A DNA stretch of 64,000 nt from Actinomycetes bacterium (GTDB lineage Bacteria; Actinomycetota; Acidimicrobiia; Acidimicrobiales; Ilumatobacteraceae). Under the pieces are notes generated by a model. That model made no database searches. It saw only the letters and a list, made by a program, of their open reading frames with translations, and was not told the origin of the DNA. The stretch is from positions 1 through 64,000 of the forward strand of contig JAIXWJ010000002.1 of NCBI GenBank assembly GCA_027491335.1, in the 5' to 3' direction. Shown piece by piece: positions 1 to 8,289 of the stretch. Made by a program: the position numbers and the translations under genes. How positions within the stretch are numbered: position 1 is the first letter of the stretch; each line of letters opens with the position of its first letter.

Positions 1-252
1 CCCTATCAAAAGCACAATTGCTGCATCAGAGATGCCCAAGCGAACCCACGCGATCACGAATGCAATCGGTGTAAGCATCGACGTTGGAGTTAGCGCAATC
101 CCTACTGTCTTGGGAAAGAGAAAAACTCCAATTGCCAACAGGATGCCACCAGAGGCCAATGCTGGTGCGAACTGAAATTGTGTTTCAAAGCCATTCCAAG
201 CCAGGCCAATATAAGAAATAGCCATACCGATGCCGAGAATAAAGCCGATCAT
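1..252 (-). CDS. Partial multi-pass membrane protein, C-terminus beyond window edge
   Basis: An open frame of 84 codons begins with ATG at 252 and runs off the left edge without a stop. The product is strongly hydrophobic, with three likely membrane helices at about residues 2-18, 30-46 and 59-82, joined by short polar loops. I do not recognise the family, so no function is given. Its codons are much less GC-biased than those of the other genes (TTT, ATT, ATA and ACA are common), which suggests a different origin or an AT-rich neighbouring region. An inverted repeat lies 32-47 bases upstream of the start. Confidence 0.5.
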   Translation of the reverse strand, partial: MIGFILGIGMAISYIGLAWNGFETQFQFAPALASGGILLAIGVFLFPKTVGIALTPTSMLTPIAFVIAWVRLGISDAAIVLLIG

Positions 253-283
253 CGGCGAACTATTTCACCGTCTGGTCTACCTA

Positions 284-299
284 GTCAATGAGCATTGAC
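284..299. promoter_or_regulatory. 6-bp inverted repeat upstream of the membrane protein gene
   Basis: GTCAAT and ATTGAC form perfect arms around a 4-base spacer (GAGC). The site lies 32 bases upstream of the ATG at 252, a position typical of an operator. The surrounding 250-330 stretch is AT-rich and contains no gene. The regulator is unknown and chance occurrence cannot be excluded. Confidence 0.3.
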
Positions 300-398
300 A
301 AATGGTGTAGATGTATAAAATCATTTCTCGGGGAATATCGGAAGGTCGCGCTCGTCGACTGACGGAGAATTTGTATCCGACCGCTAGATGTAAGGCGC

Positions 399-1706
399 TC
401 AGTCGCCCAGCACCCGTCCGGTGTAGGCGTTGGCGAAAGTGCGCATGGGGTCGATACGTTGGCGAGCCTGCTGGAACGCGTCCCATTGCGGGTAGAGCCG
501 AGACAGTTCGTCGGCACCCATGAAGTGCATCTTGCCCCAGTGCGGCCGACCGTCGTAATCGGCCATGATCGCGGCCACGTCGCGGAAGTACGGCTCGAAC
601 GGCGTCCCCTTGTACATGTGCACGGCGATGTACGCCGAAGGGCGACCCGACGCGGTGCTCAACGGCACGTCGTCGGGCGCGGTGAAGCGCACTTCCACGG
701 GAAAACTCACCATGTGTCCGCGTTCGTCCACCATGCGCCGCACCCTCTGCAACGCCTCACCACAGGCTTCGCGAGGGATGGCGTACTCCATCTCCACGAA
801 TCGCACCAGGCGCTGACTCGCGAAGATGCGATAGCTCTCATCCACGATGGTGCTTTGACCGGTTGACGGCAGTGCGGTGGCCAAACGGGGAATCAGATTC
901 GGTCGCGCGCGACCCAAACGACACACCGCACCGAAGGCGTAGTTCTCCATGAAGGTCTTGGCGTACCAGTGTTTGACCGGGCTCGGAATCGAGACCGGGT
1001 CGTCGGTGCGGTTGTTGCGCTTGGTGAGGGCCCACTTGGTGTGGGGAATCCAGAAGAACTCGAAGTGATCGTTGTCGTCCACGTGATCGTCCAACTGTTC
1101 CACCAGATCGTCCAGGCGTTGTGCTCCTTCGACCGCCCGCAAGCGAAACGCCGGAACGACGCGCAGGGTGACTTGGCTCACCACGCCCAGCGCTCCCACT
1201 CCCACGCGCGCCGCATGGAACAACGACGGGTGACGATCGGGGCCGAGGTCCAGAACGCTTCCGTCCCCGGCCACCACGCGCATGGCCACCACTTGGGCGG
1301 CGATGCCGGTGAGGTTGCGCCCGGTGCCGTGCGTGCTGGTGGCGATGGCGCCACTGATGGTTTGGTAGGCGATGTCGCCCAGATTGGGCAACGCCAACCC
1401 GAGACCGTTCAGCAACAGGTTCAGGTCGGCGATGGTGATACCAGCCTCCACGGTGACGGTGGACGCCGCGCGATCCACGGCGATCAACCGGCTCAACGAG
1501 CTCATGTCGATCATGGCCCCGGTGGTGACCGAGGTGGCCGTGAAGCTGTGTCCGCTACCGAGCGCCTTCACCGTCGTTCGATCGTTGGCTGCGCGGGTGA
1601 CGATCGCCGACAGTTCCTCCTCGGAGGACGGCCGATGAACCGCGGTCGGTCGAGCCGATTGATTGCCCGCCCAGTTGGTCCACACGCCCCGGCGAATGTT
1701 CGACAT
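399..1706 (-). CDS. FAD-linked sugar-lactone/alditol oxidase (VAO family, ALO type)
   Basis: This 435-aa protein has the two-part layout of D-arabinono-1,4-lactone, L-gulonolactone and alditol oxidases. An N-terminal PP-loop FAD-binding domain carries GSGHS at 50-54, where the His is the usual covalent FAD attachment site. A C-terminal ALO domain contains HWGK at 389-392, a signature of this group. The likely reaction is FAD-dependent oxidation of a sugar lactone or polyol; the substrate cannot be told from sequence. ATG 1706 is chosen because it lies 5 bases after the stop of the upstream SDR gene and the FAD domain starts directly after it. The two genes are probably cotranscribed. Confidence 0.85.
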   Translation of the reverse strand: MSNIRRGVWTNWAGNQSARPTAVHRPSSEEELSAIVTRAANDRTTVKALGSGHSFTATSVTTGAMIDMSSLSRLIAVDRAASTVTVEAGITIADLNLLLNGLGLALPNLGDIAYQTISGAIATSTHGTGRNLTGIAAQVVAMRVVAGDGSVLDLGPDRHPSLFHAARVGVGALGVVSQVTLRVVPAFRLRAVEGAQRLDDLVEQLDDHVDDNDHFEFFWIPHTKWALTKRNNRTDDPVSIPSPVKHWYAKTFMENYAFGAVCRLGRARPNLIPRLATALPSTGQSTIVDESYRIFASQRLVRFVEMEYAIPREACGEALQRVRRMVDERGHMVSFPVEVRFTAPDDVPLSTASGRPSAYIAVHMYKGTPFEPYFRDVAAIMADYDGRPHWGKMHFMGADELSRLYPQWDAFQQARQRIDPMRTFANAYTGRVLGD

Positions 1707-1711
1707 GGTCG

Positions 1712-2581
1712 TCAGTGGGCGCTGGGCCACGTGCCGAGCGGGCGACCGTCGAGTGCGTGCGGAGTGACGCCGAGTTCCTGGATGAGGCTCTGGCTGTAGG
1801 CGACACGACCGGTGAGAGTCGTCGGTTCGGCCGAACACAACTCGAGTGCCGCTTGGGCGATGATCTCCTCGGGTTCGAGGCGGTACTTCTCGACGAGGTC
1901 GTGCACGCCCGCTCCTGGTGTGGGCACGTTGTCCCATGGAGCCAAGGTGTTCACCGCGATGTTGTCGTCGAACAACTCGGCGGCCATGCCCAGCGACAAT
2001 CGCTCGAGCGCGGCCTTGCACAGTCCGTACACCGACGAGTTGCCCGTCTTGTAGAAGTCCTCGTAGGGAGGCCCCATGGGCTTCACGGCCGCGCGCGACG
2101 AGATGTTCAGAATCCAACCGGCTCCTCGCGAACGCATGTCGGGAATCACTTGTTGGGCCAGATCGATGGTGCTCCACACCTGGGTCTCGATCATCAACTT
2201 GAAACGCTTCTCGGGAAACGAGTCGATGGGAAGAAAGAAGGTGACCGCGGCGTTGTTCACGAGAATGTCGATGGGTCCGAGAGCGGAACGCACCTCGTCC
2301 ACCAATCCCTTGCGGTCGTCGGCGTTCGACAGGTCGCCCTTGAACGCCGCGGCCTTGCCGCCGGCCTTCTCGATCATCTCCACGGTCTCGCGCAGCGTTC
2401 CGGGATAACGCGGGTCCGGTTCCATGGTGCGCGCCGTGCAGGCCACGGTGGCACCTTCGGCCGCCAGTCGACGGGCGATGGCGGTGCCGATTCCGCGACT
2501 GGCACCGGTCACCAGTGCCACCTTGCCATCCAATCGTTGTCCGTCGATTCGCTCTTGCATCATGTCTCCGAGTTCAGCCAC
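1712..2581 (-). CDS. SDR-family oxidoreductase
   Basis: The 289-aa protein is a classical short-chain dehydrogenase/reductase. It has the NAD(P)-binding motif TGASRGIG at 25-32, NNAA from 109, and the catalytic Tyr185-x3-Lys189. It also has a C-terminal extension of about 40 residues. An insertion between the first helix and the NNAA motif makes it longer than the usual 250 aa. The GTG start at 2581 gives the full frame; two adjacent ATGs at 2563 and 2560 preceded by GGAGA are good alternatives. It is followed within 5 bases by the FAD oxidase gene, so both may act on one carbohydrate or hydroxy-acid substrate. The substrate is unknown. Confidence 0.85.
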   Translation of the reverse strand: MAELGDMMQERIDGQRLDGKVALVTGASRGIGTAIARRLAAEGATVACTARTMEPDPRYPGTLRETVEMIEKAGGKAAAFKGDLSNADDRKGLVDEVRSALGPIDILVNNAAVTFFLPIDSFPEKRFKLMIETQVWSTIDLAQQVIPDMRSRGAGWILNISSRAAVKPMGPPYEDFYKTGNSSVYGLCKAALERLSLGMAAELFDDNIAVNTLAPWDNVPTPGAGVHDLVEKYRLEPEEIIAQAALELCSAEPTTLTGRVAYSQSLIQELGVTPHALDGRPLGTWPSAH

Positions 2582-2636
2582 TGGTCGTTGTCAATACTGG
2601 CAGGTGAACGGGGTCGGTGGGGTACTGTCGCATCTC

Positions 2637-3566
2637 GTGACCAACGCACCCGAACCGCCCGCCCGACGTTTCCTTCACATGTGCTACTGCTGTGACGACA
2701 CCGACGAGGCCGTCGATTTCCTGGTGAACGTGCTCGACATGCGCGAGGTGATGCGCAACCCGTTGCACCCCTCGGACGGATCGTTGCTGGGTATCGATGG
2801 TGAGATCGTCAGCGGAGCGGCTTTCGTCTACGACAAGCGCGGTCCGCGCACCAGCCCCTCGGTGGAGGTGCAGGAATGGGTGTCGCCCACGGTCATCGGT
2901 ACCCCCATGCGAGACGCCACCCACGTCGGTATGCAATCGCTCGGCGTGGCCGTGCCCGACTTGGCCGACACGTTGAAGCGCATGATGGCCGCGAATTGCA
3001 CCATCGTGGCCGACGGTCGCACGGACTGGACCGACCGTTGGGTGACGGTGGCCGATCCCACCGGAACGTTGTTCGACATGTTCGAGGACGCGACCATTCC
3101 CGTGGGGGAGTCGCGCATGCGTCACCTGCGCATCACCATCACCGACCTCGAGACCTCGTTGCCCTGGTATCGCGGCATCGGTTTCGAAGAGGTGGCGCGA
3201 CACGAGTGGACGTCGGGTGCGCACGTCGGTGTCGAGCAAGCCGACGCGTCGGCGTCGATCGTTCGCATGCGATTGCCCGACGAGCCGTGCGAGGTCGTGC
3301 TCACCCAATGGAACAACCCACGTTCGCATGGTCGTCATCCCGAGCACGCGAATCAGGCCGGCTTGTTCCGCACCGCCGTGGGCGTCGATGACACCGTGCG
3401 TTCGTACGAGGAGTTCGTGGCCGCCGGATGGACTTTCGAGCGCGAGCCGCGTCAGGTCGAGTTGTCCGGCACGAAGGTGCCCGACATGTGGATCTGTTTC
3501 CTCAACGACCCCGACGGAGTTCCGTTCGAATTCGTTCAGCGTCCGCGATCCGCGTTCCGGCCCTGA
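2637..3566 (+). CDS. Two-domain VOC (glyoxalase/dioxygenase superfamily) protein
   Basis: The 309-aa product contains two tandem vicinal-oxygen-chelate modules, one starting near residue 12 with an HMCYC stretch and one near 160 (HLRITITDLE). Each has the usual beta-alpha-beta pattern, and the second ends with a DPDGVPFEF motif carrying the expected C-terminal Glu ligand. VOC proteins include glyoxalase I, extradiol dioxygenases and epimerases; the reaction here is not resolved. GTG 2637 is chosen because a TACTGT hexamer lies 8 bases before it, like the leaderless promoters elsewhere in the window. The frame is open further upstream but lacks family similarity there. It diverges from the SDR gene and converges on the SnoaL-like gene. 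Confidence 0.7.
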   Translation: MTNAPEPPARRFLHMCYCCDDTDEAVDFLVNVLDMREVMRNPLHPSDGSLLGIDGEIVSGAAFVYDKRGPRTSPSVEVQEWVSPTVIGTPMRDATHVGMQSLGVAVPDLADTLKRMMAANCTIVADGRTDWTDRWVTVADPTGTLFDMFEDATIPVGESRMRHLRITITDLETSLPWYRGIGFEEVARHEWTSGAHVGVEQADASASIVRMRLPDEPCEVVLTQWNNPRSHGRHPEHANQAGLFRTAVGVDDTVRSYEEFVAAGWTFEREPRQVELSGTKVPDMWICFLNDPDGVPFEFVQRPRSAFRP

Positions 3567-3573
3567 GCGGTCG

Positions 3574-3999
3574 TCACACCGTTCGCGGAAACAGCGACTC
3601 GGAAACCTGTCCGTCGAGGGTCACCGCGCGCGACGCGAAGAGCCAGCGACCGTCCACGCGCTCGTACTCGTCGACGTAACGCCCCCAGTGATCGAGGCCG
3701 ATGTCGGTGAGGACGGCGAAGTAGGCGCGTCCCTTGGCGTGGTCCTCATCCAGTAGATCGATCTGGTGCGTGGCCACGAAGTGCCGAACGTGCGTGAGCC
3801 CGGGTGTCGACTCCGTCGTGCCCGTGAAGATGGCCATGATCGCCTCGATGCCGCGATGGGGGACGCCCTGAATGGTCATGACGGCGTCGTCCATGAAGAG
3901 TTCGCGCACCTGAGCGAAGCGACCGGTGTCGCCGTTCGCGTTGTAGCGGGTCGCCAAGTCCCGGATGGCCTCACGGGCCGTGACCTGCCAAATCTCCAT
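3574..3999 (-). CDS. SnoaL-like / NTF2-fold protein
   Basis: The 141-aa protein has the length and pattern of the NTF2-like fold: an N-terminal helix with AIRDLATRYNANGDTG, then FMDDAVMTIQG, and paired strands ending in DEYERVDGRWLFASR. Members include SnoaL-type cyclases, ketosteroid isomerase and bile-acid 7-alpha-dehydratase. Which reaction applies here is unknown, and many small members are uncharacterised. The start at 3999 is well supported by AAGGAG six bases upstream, one of the few clear Shine-Dalgarno sites in this part. It is divergent from the amidohydrolase gene, and the shared 150-base intergenic region holds a palindromic operator candidate. Confidence 0.75.
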   Translation of the reverse strand: MEIWQVTAREAIRDLATRYNANGDTGRFAQVRELFMDDAVMTIQGVPHRGIEAIMAIFTGTTESTPGLTHVRHFVATHQIDLLDEDHAKGRAYFAVLTDIGLDHWGRYVDEYERVDGRWLFASRAVTLDGQVSESLFPRTV

Positions 4000-4094
4000 T
4001 GGTGACTCCTTCTCGCCCGGGTCCGCCGACCCGAAGGAGCGGGACCAAGGTCACGACTATGGGTCGAAGTCTCCCACTCCGACCCGAGGGATCA

Positions 4095-4116
4095 TAGAAT
4101 CTGACGAGGCGTCAGA
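4095..4116 (+). promoter_or_regulatory. -10 hexamer overlapping a 7-bp palindrome, candidate repressor operator
   Basis: TAGAAT (4095-4100) resembles a -10 element. It overlaps a perfect inverted repeat, TCTGACG-AGG-CGTCAGA (4100-4116), that would cover the transcription start. Such GACG/CGTC palindromes with a short spacer are typical of TetR-family operators. The site sits between the divergent SnoaL-like and amidohydrolase genes and could control both. No regulator gene is visible next to it. Confidence 0.5.
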
Positions 4117-4149
4117 AACTTTCGGCGCCCCAACGGAGAGGTGGCCACC

Positions 4150-5373
4150 ATGTCGGCAGGTACGGGAACGATGACAGTGGAGCGCAAGGTGCCCGCGGAC
4201 GTCACCTACGGGTTGAGCGACGCCGACCAGCACTACTACGAGGCTCACGACGCCGTCACGCGTCACCTTCCGCGCGAACATCGTCACGCGATCCACTGGA
4301 TCGAGGTCGACGGTCGCAAGACCATGTTGGTGAACAACAAGTTGCTCACCCTCATTCCGAACCCCACCTACGACCCGGTGGGTCAGCCCGGTTCGCTCGA
4401 GTTGTATTTCCGCGCTCAGAACCACGACGGACTCGAGATGCGCGACATCATCAAGATGGGTCCCATTCCGCCGGCGGCCCGCGACCGTGATGCTCGCGTG
4501 CGCAAGCTCGACGAACAGGGTGTCGACCTCGCGTGGGTGTTGCCCAGCCTCGGACTCGGACTCGAGGAGATGATGCGCGACAACCCCGACATGCTCTACG
4601 CCGCGTTCCACAGCTACAACCAGTGGCTCGACGAGGATTGGGGATACAACCGCGACGGCCGCATTCTCACCGGACCGTTGATGTCGTTGGTCGATCCGGT
4701 CAAGGCTCTCGAAGAACTGAAGTTGGTTTTGAACAAGGGCGCGCGATTCGTGACCTTCCGTCCGGCGCCGGTGCATGCCCCCGACGGCTTCCACTCGTTG
4801 GCGGATCCGATGTACGACGAGTTCTGGCACACCGTGGCCGACGCGGGCATCGTGGTCGCATTCCACGGCGCGGATTCGGGTTACGGCGTGTACACGCAGA
4901 TGTGGGGCGAGACCCCGAAGTACACCGGCCACAAGATGTCGGCGCTCAGCGAGGTGATGGGTGTTCACGTCGAGCGTCCGGTCTACGACCTCATCGCCTC
5001 GTTGATCTGCCACGGTCTGTTCGATCGGGTTCCCAACCTGAAGGTGGCCACGGTCGAACTGGGTGCCGGATGGGTGGGCGATCTCAGTCGTCGGCTGAAG
5101 CGTTCCTATGGCAAGACCCCGCAGTTGTACAAGCGCGATCCGCTGGACACCTTCCACGATCACGTGTGGGTGGCTCCGTTCTACGAGGACGACGTGTCGA
5201 ACATTCGCGACCTCATCGGGGCCGATCGCATGTTGTTGGGTTCCGACTGGCCGCACCCCGAGGGTTTGGCCAGCCCCTACGAATGGGCGGCCGACTTCGC
5301 GTCGATCACGCCCGCCGAGCGTCGCATGTGCTTGCGCGACAACATGCGCGCGTTGTCGGGCTTCCCGCTCTGA
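4150..5373 (+). CDS. Amidohydrolase-2 family metal-dependent hydrolase/decarboxylase
   Basis: The 407-aa protein belongs to the ACMSD-like amidohydrolase-2 group of TIM-barrel enzymes. Visible features are DADQH at about 24-28 (variant N-terminal metal motif), FHGAD near 238, and the conserved GSDWPHPEG segment near 364, whose Asp is the usual C-terminal metal ligand. Family members hydrolyse or decarboxylate aromatic and heterocyclic compounds, so a catabolic role is likely; the substrate is not known. ATG 4150 has GAGAGG at suitable spacing; an in-frame GTG at 4141 is less likely. The promoter palindrome at 4100-4116 suggests inducible expression. Confidence 0.85.
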   Translation: MSAGTGTMTVERKVPADVTYGLSDADQHYYEAHDAVTRHLPREHRHAIHWIEVDGRKTMLVNNKLLTLIPNPTYDPVGQPGSLELYFRAQNHDGLEMRDIIKMGPIPPAARDRDARVRKLDEQGVDLAWVLPSLGLGLEEMMRDNPDMLYAAFHSYNQWLDEDWGYNRDGRILTGPLMSLVDPVKALEELKLVLNKGARFVTFRPAPVHAPDGFHSLADPMYDEFWHTVADAGIVVAFHGADSGYGVYTQMWGETPKYTGHKMSALSEVMGVHVERPVYDLIASLICHGLFDRVPNLKVATVELGAGWVGDLSRRLKRSYGKTPQLYKRDPLDTFHDHVWVAPFYEDDVSNIRDLIGADRMLLGSDWPHPEGLASPYEWAADFASITPAERRMCLRDNMRALSGFPL

Positions 5374-5381
5374 GACGCGCG

Positions 5382-6269
5382 TCAGTGCGCGGCGTGGAAC
5401 GTGGCCGCGCACGTGCTCACCACGCGGCCACCGTTGCCGTGATCGATCAGTGACACCCTGACCCCGATCTTTCCGTCGGCGCCGCGGAACGCCTCGCCTT
5501 CGGTTCGGAACGGTCCGGACTTGCCACGATTGACGAACATCACGTACCAGTCGTCGATCTGAAGATCGTGTCCGGCCAACTGCGTGGCCAGCTCGTTGGC
5601 GCACGCTTCCAACACGATGTGTTGCGGGCCGATGTGCAACGCCGCGTCGGGTGAGGCCAGTTCGGCGCTCAACACGGGAATCTCCCACAACCCGGTGGAC
5701 ACCCATGACGCCCCGAACACCTGGTGCAACGGAGGCAGATTCGGTGAGTCCTCCACATCGATGGGTGGATTGTCGATCTTCTGGTATCCCTCGGGTTGTT
5801 CGCCCAACGAGAGGCCGACTCCGGTGGAGATGGCGATCACCCGACTGGTGTCGCGCGCATCCACCACGAGGGCTCGGCTGAAACCCAAACGCCGCCCGGT
5901 GTGCAGATTGTCGGGGATGATCATCAACTCGCGCACGTCCTTGGCCGGATCGAGGATCTGCATCGATGCGATGAGCGGATTCGGCACCACGAGGTCGTCG
6001 TTGAATCCTCCGCATTCCGGTGACGCCACGCACAACGGCGCCGCCATGATTCCTCCGGTGGAGTTGCGCATGTCGTGGCGCAGGGTCATGAAGCTTCCCT
6101 CGACGCCGGTGTCGAGGGACGACCAACGTCGCCCCAGATAGCGATAGGTCAGCAGGGAGGTCCACTTCTCGGCGAACGTCTCCCAGTACTTGTCGGGATC
6201 GGTGTCGCGAATGTCGACGGGCGTGTCGTTCGGCTTGTCGCTCATGTGTTTGCTCTCGCTTTCCGTCAC
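5382..6269 (-). CDS. Hotdog/thioesterase-like protein
   Basis: The 295-aa protein looks like a tandem hotdog-fold protein: two repeat-like halves, the second ending in a strand series typical of acyl-CoA thioesterases (GADGKIGVRVSLIDHG, then RVVSTCAATF). I see no decisive catalytic motif, so the thioesterase assignment is tentative. GTG 6269 gives a four-base GTGA overlap with the stop of the upstream luciferase-like gene, which favours translational coupling. ATG at 6245 (residue 9), preceded by a purine-rich stretch, is an alternative that gives 287 aa. Its context with an F420-type oxidoreductase points to acyl-CoA or lipid catabolism. Confidence 0.5.
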   Translation of the reverse strand: MTESESKHMSDKPNDTPVDIRDTDPDKYWETFAEKWTSLLTYRYLGRRWSSLDTGVEGSFMTLRHDMRNSTGGIMAAPLCVASPECGGFNDDLVVPNPLIASMQILDPAKDVRELMIIPDNLHTGRRLGFSRALVVDARDTSRVIAISTGVGLSLGEQPEGYQKIDNPPIDVEDSPNLPPLHQVFGASWVSTGLWEIPVLSAELASPDAALHIGPQHIVLEACANELATQLAGHDLQIDDWYVMFVNRGKSGPFRTEGEAFRGADGKIGVRVSLIDHGNGGRVVSTCAATFHAAH

Positions 6270-7123
6270 GATGCCAAACGATCGACCATCGCCGCGTATC
6301 TGTCGATGAAGGCGGGAACTCCGGAGGGATCCTCCCAGCCATCGCGTCCGGAACCGACGATGACTCGTTCGATGCCCAGATCGCGGTAGCGCAACAACGT
6401 GTCCAGCGTGGGATCACCGAAGGCGACCATCGAAATCGGCACGTCGGTTCGACCGGCCTCCGATGCGATCTGACGAAACTTGTTCACCCGCTTCTCCACG
6501 TCGCCGAGGGTGACGTCGAGGGGCATCCAACCGTCGGCCCACGCCACGGCATGTTGGGTACCCAGCTTTCCGCCGGTGCCGCACCAGATCGGCGGATGCG
6601 GACGCTGCACCGGCTTGGGTCGACTCCACACCTTGTCGAAGTCGTACCACTCGCCGTGGTGCTCCGACTCGTCGTTCATCCAGAGCGATCGCAGTGCCGC
6701 GACGCAATCGGCGAGGGCGCGATACCTCATCGACCACTTCACATCGTGATGGTTCGCCAACTCCTCGCGGTTCCAGCCCACGCCCACGCCGAACTGAACG
6801 CGTCCGCCGCTCAACACGTCGAGCGTGGCCACCTGCTTGGCGAGCACGAACACGTCGTGCTCGAGGGGGAGCGCCACACCGAGACCGAGCAGCAGTGTCG
6901 GCGCGTGGTCGCCGATCTGCATCAGGCTGAGGAACGGATCCATCATGGTGGTGTACTGCCACGGCATGTCGCCGCCGGTCGGATACGGCGTCTCGCGCGA
7001 CACGGGAATGTGGCTGTGCTCGCCGATCCAGATGGAATCGAAACCGGCCGACTCGAGCAGCGGTCCCAGAACCGGCGGGGCGATGTCCGCCGGTGTGTTC
7101 ATGGTGGTGTAGCCGACTTTCAT
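6266..7123 (-). CDS. Luciferase-like (probably F420-dependent) oxidoreductase
   Basis: The 285-aa protein is an LLM-class TIM-barrel oxidoreductase. Characteristic segments are an N-terminal KVGYTT strand, SIWIGEHSHIP near 32-42, and LDVLSGGRVQFGVGVGWNREE near 100-120, followed by RPHPPIW and VAWADGW. In actinobacteria such proteins usually bind F420 rather than FMN, but the cofactor is an inference. ATG 7123 is chosen because the family begins within a few residues of its first strand; the open frame extends 51 codons further without similarity. It diverges from the yhdH-like gene, with a 58-base intergenic region. Confidence 0.8.
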   Translation of the reverse strand: MKVGYTTMNTPADIAPPVLGPLLESAGFDSIWIGEHSHIPVSRETPYPTGGDMPWQYTTMMDPFLSLMQIGDHAPTLLLGLGVALPLEHDVFVLAKQVATLDVLSGGRVQFGVGVGWNREELANHHDVKWSMRYRALADCVAALRSLWMNDESEHHGEWYDFDKVWSRPKPVQRPHPPIWCGTGGKLGTQHAVAWADGWMPLDVTLGDVEKRVNKFRQIASEAGRTDVPISMVAFGDPTLDTLLRYRDLGIERVIVGSGRDGWEDPSGVPAFIDRYAAMVDRLAS

Positions 7124-7181
7124 GACGTCCCCACGGTAACGGGAGGCGACCCGCCGAGAGGTCCTCGGGTAGGTTTCGGAC

Positions 7182-8183
7182 ATGTCGATCGGACGTTTTC
7201 CCGCCTTCATGTTCACCAACGACCCGGAAGCTCCGCGCCGTGAGGTCGTCGAGATCGGTCTCGAGGATCTGCCCACCGATGGTGTGTTGATCGAGGTGGA
7301 GTGGTCCAGCGTGAACTACAAGGACGGACTGGCCACGTCCCCCAAGGGCAAGGTGGCGCGGATCTCGCCGCTCATTCCCGGAGTGGACCTGGCGGGCACC
7401 GTCGTGGACGCGGGTGGGTCCCGGTTCGCGGTGGGGCAGAAGGTGATCGCGCACGCTTACGACATCGGAGTCGCCCATCACGGCGGGTACGCCCGGTACG
7501 CCCGCATCCCGTCGGAGTGGGTCCTCGAGCTTCCCGCCGGCCTCACCACGCGCGATGCGATGGTCATCGGCACCGGCGGCTTCACCTCGGCGGAATCCGT
7601 GATGGCTTTATTGGATCGCGGACTTCGCCCGTCCGATGGACCGGTGTTGGTCACCGGTGCCACCGGTGGCGTGGGCAGCATGGCGATCACGATGCTGGCC
7701 GCGCTCGGCTTCGACGTGGTCGCGTCGAGCGGCAAGAAGGAGGCCGAGGACTACCTGCGTTCGTTGGGGGCGTCGCGGGTGATCGACCGCGCCGAATTGA
7801 GCGCCGAGGACCCCAAGCCATTGGGGGCCATGACCTTTGCCGGCGCCGTCGACTGCGTCGGTGGCGTGACGCTGGCCAATGTTCTGAAGCGTCTCAACTA
7901 CGGAGCGGCCGTGGCCGCCAGCGGTTTGACCGGTGGCGCGAACCTGGCGACGACCGTGATGCCGTTCATCCTGCGTGGTGTGGCCCTGCTCGGTATCGAC
8001 TCCGTGCAATTGCCGATGGCCCAGCGTGTGGAGGTGTGGCGGCGTTTGGCCACCGATCTGAAGCCCGCCGGTATCGACAAGATCGGCCACGAGATCGGCC
8101 TGAACCAACTGGACGCCGTGCTGACGGCCATCCTGAAGGGCGAGGTCACGGGCCGATACGTGGTCAGTCCGACCGTCGTCTGA
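7182..8183 (+). CDS. YhdH/AcuI-type quinone oxidoreductase (zinc-free MDR)
   Basis: The 333-aa protein matches the YhdH/AcuI branch of the medium-chain dehydrogenase/reductases. It has the early VNYKDGLA segment, the catalytic-domain IPGVDLAGTV, and a Rossmann motif VTGATGGVGSMA near 157-168. No structural or catalytic zinc Cys set is present. AcuI enzymes reduce acryloyl-CoA with NADPH; relatives reduce quinones or enones, so the substrate is uncertain. A TAGGTT hexamer ends six bases before ATG 7182 and no Shine-Dalgarno sequence is seen, so translation is probably leaderless. Confidence 0.85.
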   Translation: MSIGRFPAFMFTNDPEAPRREVVEIGLEDLPTDGVLIEVEWSSVNYKDGLATSPKGKVARISPLIPGVDLAGTVVDAGGSRFAVGQKVIAHAYDIGVAHHGGYARYARIPSEWVLELPAGLTTRDAMVIGTGGFTSAESVMALLDRGLRPSDGPVLVTGATGGVGSMAITMLAALGFDVVASSGKKEAEDYLRSLGASRVIDRAELSAEDPKPLGAMTFAGAVDCVGGVTLANVLKRLNYGAAVAASGLTGGANLATTVMPFILRGVALLGIDSVQLPMAQRVEVWRRLATDLKPAGIDKIGHEIGLNQLDAVLTAILKGEVTGRYVVSPTVV

Positions 8184-8241
8184 CACGGCACGTTCGTCAT
8201 TGGTGATGGGAGAAGGCTCGCGCGTCCATTACGCTGACGAC

Positions 8242-8289
8242 GTGCCGATGAGACGCCGGTCCAGCACCTCGCTCCGACCCACCGAATGA
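8242..8289 (+). CDS. 15-codon leader peptide overlapping phoH start
   Basis: A GTG at 8242 lies six bases after TACGCT (8230-8235), exactly the spacing of the leaderless promoters in this window. It opens a 15-residue Arg/Ser-rich frame ([15 protein letters not shown]). Its TGA (8287-8289) overlaps the phoH ATG as ATGA. If transcription starts at 8242, phoH would be translated by termination-reinitiation from this leader. It is too short to judge by homology. Confidence 0.45.
   Translation: MPMRRRSSTSLRPTE

Noticed and set aside
295-321. TTGACA plus TATAAA promoter on the plus strand
   Set aside because: The spacing is only 13 bases and no plus-strand gene follows for over 2 kb.
1707-2177. 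N-terminal extension of the FAD oxidase frame
   Set aside because: It lies inside the SDR gene in another frame and has no similarity; ATG 1706 directly precedes the FAD domain.
4057-6417. Long minus-strand frame across the amidohydrolase and hotdog genes
   Set aside because: Overlaps three genes with clear family matches and shows only Arg/His-rich low-complexity sequence.
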